A stretch of DNA of 64,000 bases from Hymenolepis diminuta (lineage: Eukaryota; Platyhelminthes; Cestoda; Cyclophyllidea; Hymenolepididae): positions 188,604 through 252,603 of the forward strand of contig CAADRB010000044.1 of assembly GCA_900708905.1 (NCBI GenBank). Direction: 5' to 3'. How positions within the stretch are numbered: the first letter of the stretch is position 1; each line of letters opens with the position of its first letter. The translations under genes and the position numbers were made by a program. This document shows, in pieces, positions 61,001 through 64,000 of this stretch. Below the pieces are notes generated by a model. That model was not told where the DNA came from. It worked only from the letters and a program-made list of their open reading frames with translations, and did no database searches.

Positions 61001-63995
61001 TATATTTGTAATTTGTTTGATGTTATACTGGTTTTCATATTTTAATAGTAGTAACTGACTGAAGAGCCACTAGTTTGGTTACGAATGAATTTGTCAAGGA
61101 TTTGAGCTTAAATAATTATCATTTTGGTTGGCAACCGTCATAGACTTTTAAAGATAACGAGTAAAATTTATAATATTTTGTGCTCAACTTACTACTGTTA
61201 CATCTTGACCTATTCGTGCTGTTTATCACATCACAGTTAAAGATGTTAATTAAAGCCAACAAATTGAAATGTAATTGAAATAAAGTTAGTCGGGTGTTCT
61301 TATAGCTCATCTTGGATAGTTTGGGATCAAGGAGTATCCCCTGGTAAGTAACTAAAATTCTGCATTAAATTTAGCCAATTCGGCATGTCATTCAGCTCAA
61401 TGAGTATTCACTAATGGACATCGAACCCTTGATCCCTGAAGTTATAAACAGAAATATTATATTAATGTTCGTATTACAAATACAAAAGGGTTACAAATGG
61501 GGAAGATGGTAAAGTATCGGGACGTCTTTTTTGAAAGGTGGAGATATCTCTTGAACTCAAGTTGGCTTTTGCGCCTTCCAATCCATAATATCTACAGGAT
61601 GAGTGATGAGTTCATTTCTGTTGACGCAATTTGAGGACAATTGCACTGATTTTCATGAAGGAAGACTTGGTTTTCCTTGCAGTTTCAGGGTCAAAATTTT
61701 CACAATCCACCTCCAACTTGCAACTTTGCATTCTTAAGTGGATCTGGTCGGATTTATTTGTCGTTATTTGTTTTTTATTTCTGTTTTAGTCCAAAATCTT
61801 CTCAAGCCATAATGACGCAATCAACTTCTGAAGAAAAGAATCAAAAAGAACTTGAGTACGTTCAATTACATTTTCATCATTAAAATTTCAAATTTCAATT
61901 ATTCACGCAATTTCATTTTGTTCTATTTCTAAATTAACATGCTACTTACATTATGTAAGTAGAAAACATATTTGAAATTCGATAAAATGATTTGTGATTG
62001 CGCTGAATTGTGCGACGTCTTATTGTTTACATTAAAATTTTTATTTCTAGCGAAAGTTCAACTGACTCCTCAAGCTCTTCTGAAGAAGAAGAAGAAGGAG
62101 AAGAAGATGATGATGATGATGATGATGAAGAGGAAGAGGAAGAAACAGAGTCGGAAGATGAAGCAGAAGAAAGGTGGGTTTGCTGATCTTTTTGAATTTT
62201 AATTTCTACATCATTCGATATTATTTTATGACCCAGAGTTAGATGAAGAGCTTAATATGGAAATACATTTGAACGGGTAAATATCCCAATAGGTGAGAGA
62301 TAAAGTGCACATTGAGATGAAGTGAGGGTGTGAAATGCCTATTTTTCTTACCATTTTAACTGTTTTAGTACTGTACTAATATCGAGGTTAAAATATAATC
62401 GTAATAAGCTTATTCTGATATTCTGGACAGAGGAATATTATTGTAGAGCCTCCATTGTGGGAAACTCAACTTTTCCCACCTCCATGAAGAGGCTGGACTT
62501 ATTTTGCATGGACGGTCATTTCGGTTATTGAGTGTGTACATATGGACATCGAACCGTAGATGCTGCACGAAATTTATTTGATCAGGAAGGTCATGTAGTA
62601 TATTGTCACAGTGATATAAAGGTAGTGACAAGTGTTTCGGGAAAACATGACGTAATTTTTTATTTCTACTTCGAAAAGTTAAAATCTACTATATATCATT
62701 TGAAATCGCAGACTGTGATTGTTCAGATTTTCATTTTTAATTTTAGTGAAACTTCAACTAGCTCCTCAAGTTCTTCTGAAAAAGTGGAGGAACGGATTGA
62801 AAGCTGGTGAGTTTTTGTTGTTTTCAGATGTTATTTGCAAAATAATTCGATGTTTCATAGGTGTGTATTTATGGTCCACAGCATGGTTAGGATGTCTAGG
62901 ATACGTCAGTCGGACGAATATCATTTTACAATGCAATTCTTTTATTTTTTAGATTTGTTTCGAATAAACCAATGAAGATAAAGTAGTAGACTTTTATAGA
63001 CATTCAGTTGGTTGCGTCTTAACTGAATATTTGCGAATAAACTTTCTGAAAATTTAAAAGTGATTTTTTAATAAAATGGAACTTGGCGCATGAGGAATCG
63101 AAAATAAAAATATAATTTTTATCAGCATATTTATTAAATTTGTCATTTTTATAACTTTCCAGTTACCTTTTATTCAACCTACTCAGGGTCAAAGCAGAGG
63201 AAAAGAGATTATTTATAACTTAATGACGGCTTTTTTATCAAAATAATAATATATATTTACTTATTAAAAGAGAAATTAAAGATGGAGAGGGCCCAAAAAT
63301 GCATCTAGAAAGGTTTAAATATATTTTAAAATATATTAACATATAACTAATATTTATCTGTTATGGTCGGAAAACCTCTGAACACACGATCCAATAGGGC
63401 AGTCTAGCTTGGAGTAGCAAAATTGGGTCAATTAAAGTAGAAAAATAAAATCTAATCGTCAGAAGTCCTAAAAAAACGCCTGCCTTTTGTATTCAAACTC
63501 TTATAATCATCACCTTCAGTGATACAAAAGTTGTAAAATTTTTAATTATGGAAAGCAATTGAAATCTGTTAAATAACAAATGGAGAAGTGGAGGGAGTCG
63601 AAAAGATACTGAGATCAGAGCTAAATTATAGGAGAGTTCTGTCCCATTTGACATTTGGTTACCGAATTTAGGGAATCTTCCTCATATGAGGAGGAAATTT
63701 TTGTCTAGAATGTTCAGCGTTTATTCACCGATTCTTTAAACATGATGGACAGTCTTGTCAATTCAATTCATGTTACCTTCAAAACGTTCAGATTGCAAAG
63801 GGATTTTGCATTATTTTAAGCGGTTTACATGATCTTTAACATAACATTCCCTGAGGTACCACAAATTTATAATTTTATTTGTTTTCAACATGTCTATACA
63901 TATAATTTTTTTATTATATATTTTTCATTTAGCCCAGGTCTGAGGAGTGTTCTAACAGGGTTAAAGCCTTTGAAAATTGTCTCACGTGAAGAGAG
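52036..63995 (+). CDS. WIPI2: WIPI1/2 (Atg18) PROPPIN with micro-exon tail, 3' end beyond window
   Basis: Core exons: 52036-52076, 52166-52245, 52283-52446, 52486-52677, 52749-52909, 53460-53579, 53646-53885, 53972-54079, 54158-54223 (390 codons), followed in phase by the tail exons from 56420. The protein is a seven-bladed beta-propeller that binds PI3P/PI(3,5)P2 and acts at the forming autophagosome. Evidence: ATASEIGTVIRVFDLPTG blade motif, then ELRRG (LRRG at 207-210) replacing the usual FRRG with both Arg kept. TCTSDKDTIHIF, a membrane-loop exon with SATYIPSVIGSAY, and DFQGHVHYFKFD..NGGECPLIK match WIPI1/2 rather than WIPI3/4. The start MVKVNDLKYDKDNSRISF gives a normal-length first blade. 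Introns in the core are mostly 37-89 bases (one is 550). The gene is open at the window edge. Confidence 0.88.
54561..54596 (+). CDS. WIPI2: Weak candidate micro-exon (36 bases)
   Basis: Acceptor GGTACAG and donor GG|GTAAAG frame 36 bases that are phase 2 at both ends and open (PEFIRNQVLPL). The composition is not Ser/Glu-rich like the other tail exons, and the polypyrimidine tract is poor. It may be chance. Confidence 0.15.
54597..56419. other. Intron between the propeller and the tail exons
   Basis: Except for the weak 36-base candidate just before it, no exon is supported. The minus-strand frame at 54857-55105 and the plus-strand frame at 56069-56278 have no recognisable motif. The intron is many times longer than the core introns. 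Confidence 0.4.
56420..63995 (+). CDS. WIPI2: Array of seven symmetric small exons encoding a disordered acidic tail
   Basis: Exons 56420-56485 (66 bases), 59745-59807 (63), 60554-60616 (63), 61790-61855 (66), 62051-62173 (123), 62747-62806 (60) and 63933-63995 (63) each have a T-rich acceptor ending AG and a GT donor. Each starts with the third base of a codon and ends after the second, so every intron is phase 2 and every exon can be skipped without frameshift. The last propeller exon (54158-54223) also ends in phase 2. Encoded pieces are Ser/Thr/Glu/Asp-rich: for example SAKADVPRTPSSSKS, ENNSSSPVPPNDKSEE, STDSSSSSEEEEEGEEDD and ETSTSSSSSSEK. The final piece (PGLRSVLTGLKPLKI) is more hydrophobic. 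Intervening introns run from about 195 to about 3260 bases. Assignment to the same transcript rests on phase, strand and order. Confidence 0.7.
57111..57137 (+). CDS. WIPI2: Candidate 27-base micro-exon
   Basis: A strong acceptor (TTGTTTTCAG) and donor (GA|GTAAGG) enclose 27 bases, phase 2 at both ends, encoding ECILKEENE. It would fit between the exons at 56420 and 59745. The strength of both splice sites and the acidic content favour it over chance. Confidence 0.4.
57138..58986. other. Intron of the tail region
   Basis: No exon supported. The open frame at 57500-57727 (75 codons) has no recognisable motif. Tail-region introns are AT-rich and otherwise featureless here. Confidence 0.35.
58987..59031 (+). 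CDS. WIPI2: Candidate 45-base micro-exon with GC donor
   Basis: Acceptor TCCTTTTAG and a GC-type donor (GT|GCAAGT) enclose 45 bases, phase 2 at both ends, encoding VSAGKTSTEILSEN. Composition agrees with the neighbouring tail exons. GC-AG introns are a minority class in animals and are often alternatively used. Chance is not excluded. Confidence 0.3.
60655..60790 (+). repeat. tRNA-derived SINE copy
   Basis: B-box region AAGGTCAGGGATCATGAGGT followed by AAATCCCATCGGTGCA, as in the copy at 23755-23895. It lies in the intron between the exons at 60554 and 61790. Confidence 0.55.
62081..62172 (+). repeat. Coding GAA/GAT trinucleotide tract
   Basis: Within the 123-base tail exon, runs of GAA, then seven GAT, then GAA/GAG encode uninterrupted Glu and Asp. 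The exon is about twice the length of its neighbours, and the excess is accounted for by this tract, so triplet expansion probably enlarged an originally about 60-base exon. Confidence 0.7.
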
Positions 63996-64000
63996 GTAGG

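Noticed and set aside
61306..61343. 38-base segment between an AG and a good GTAAGT donor in the tail region
   Set aside because: Its length breaks the phase 2 pattern and would shift the frame of all following exons.
62220..62279. Possible exon with acceptor ACCCAG and product resembling LDEELNMEIHLN
   Set aside because: It is 40 bases long, not symmetric, and would break the phase 2 chain between neighbouring tail exons.
1..64000. CRISPR arrays, operons, ribosome binding sites or prophage
   Set aside because: The sequence is eukaryotic: all recognised genes have GT-AG introns, no regularly spaced repeats with unique spacers occur, and no polycistronic gene cluster is seen.

Overview
The window is nuclear DNA from an invertebrate, AT-rich and intron-rich, most likely a flatworm and probably a tapeworm. 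The evidence is the extreme mixture of very short introns (29-46 bases) with kilobase introns, the decayed mariner and Ty3/gypsy relics, and a dispersed tRNA-derived short repeat. No organism name can be proved from the sequence. The genes were rebuilt by hand from splice sites and reading-phase agreement; none of them is one long open frame.

Layout. Bases 1-14029 hold no complete gene: a heat-shock-element motif before a 41-codon ORF (about 4.67-4.92 kb), a decayed mariner transposase (7.25-8.48 kb, minus strand) and a broken retrotransposon gag piece (11.5-12.1 kb). From 33.2 kb down to 14.0 kb on the minus strand runs a seven-exon gene for a tail-anchored membrane protein with a PP1-docking motif resembling PPP1R15 (GADD34/CReP); its large introns carry SINEs, an LTR-like promoter module and gypsy integrase relics. 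From 41.65 kb to 35.38 kb on the minus strand is an 18-exon coiled-coil gene whose N-terminus matches the CM1 motif of centrosomin/CDK5RAP2. Its 5' half is cut by introns of 29-46 bases. Divergently placed, 43.27-49.66 kb on the plus strand is an 11-exon NUFIP1 gene (box C/D snoRNP assembly). From 52.04 kb to the window end on the plus strand is a PROPPIN (WIPI1/2, Atg18) autophagy gene.

The most unusual feature is the 3' part of the WIPI gene. After a compact nine-exon beta-propeller, the frame continues into at least seven tiny exons (60-123 bases). All are phase 2 at both ends, are rich in Ser/Glu/Asp and are separated by introns of about 0.2-3.3 kb. This micro-exon-gene-like array encodes a modular disordered tail and continues past the window edge. 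Further candidate micro-exons of 27, 36 and 45 bases fit the same phase.

The four genes do not form a pathway: one acts in autophagy, one in snoRNP assembly, one at the centrosome and one probably in eIF2-alpha dephosphorylation. NUFIP1 (a reported ribophagy receptor in mammals) and WIPI are neighbours with possible autophagy links, but that is only an observation.
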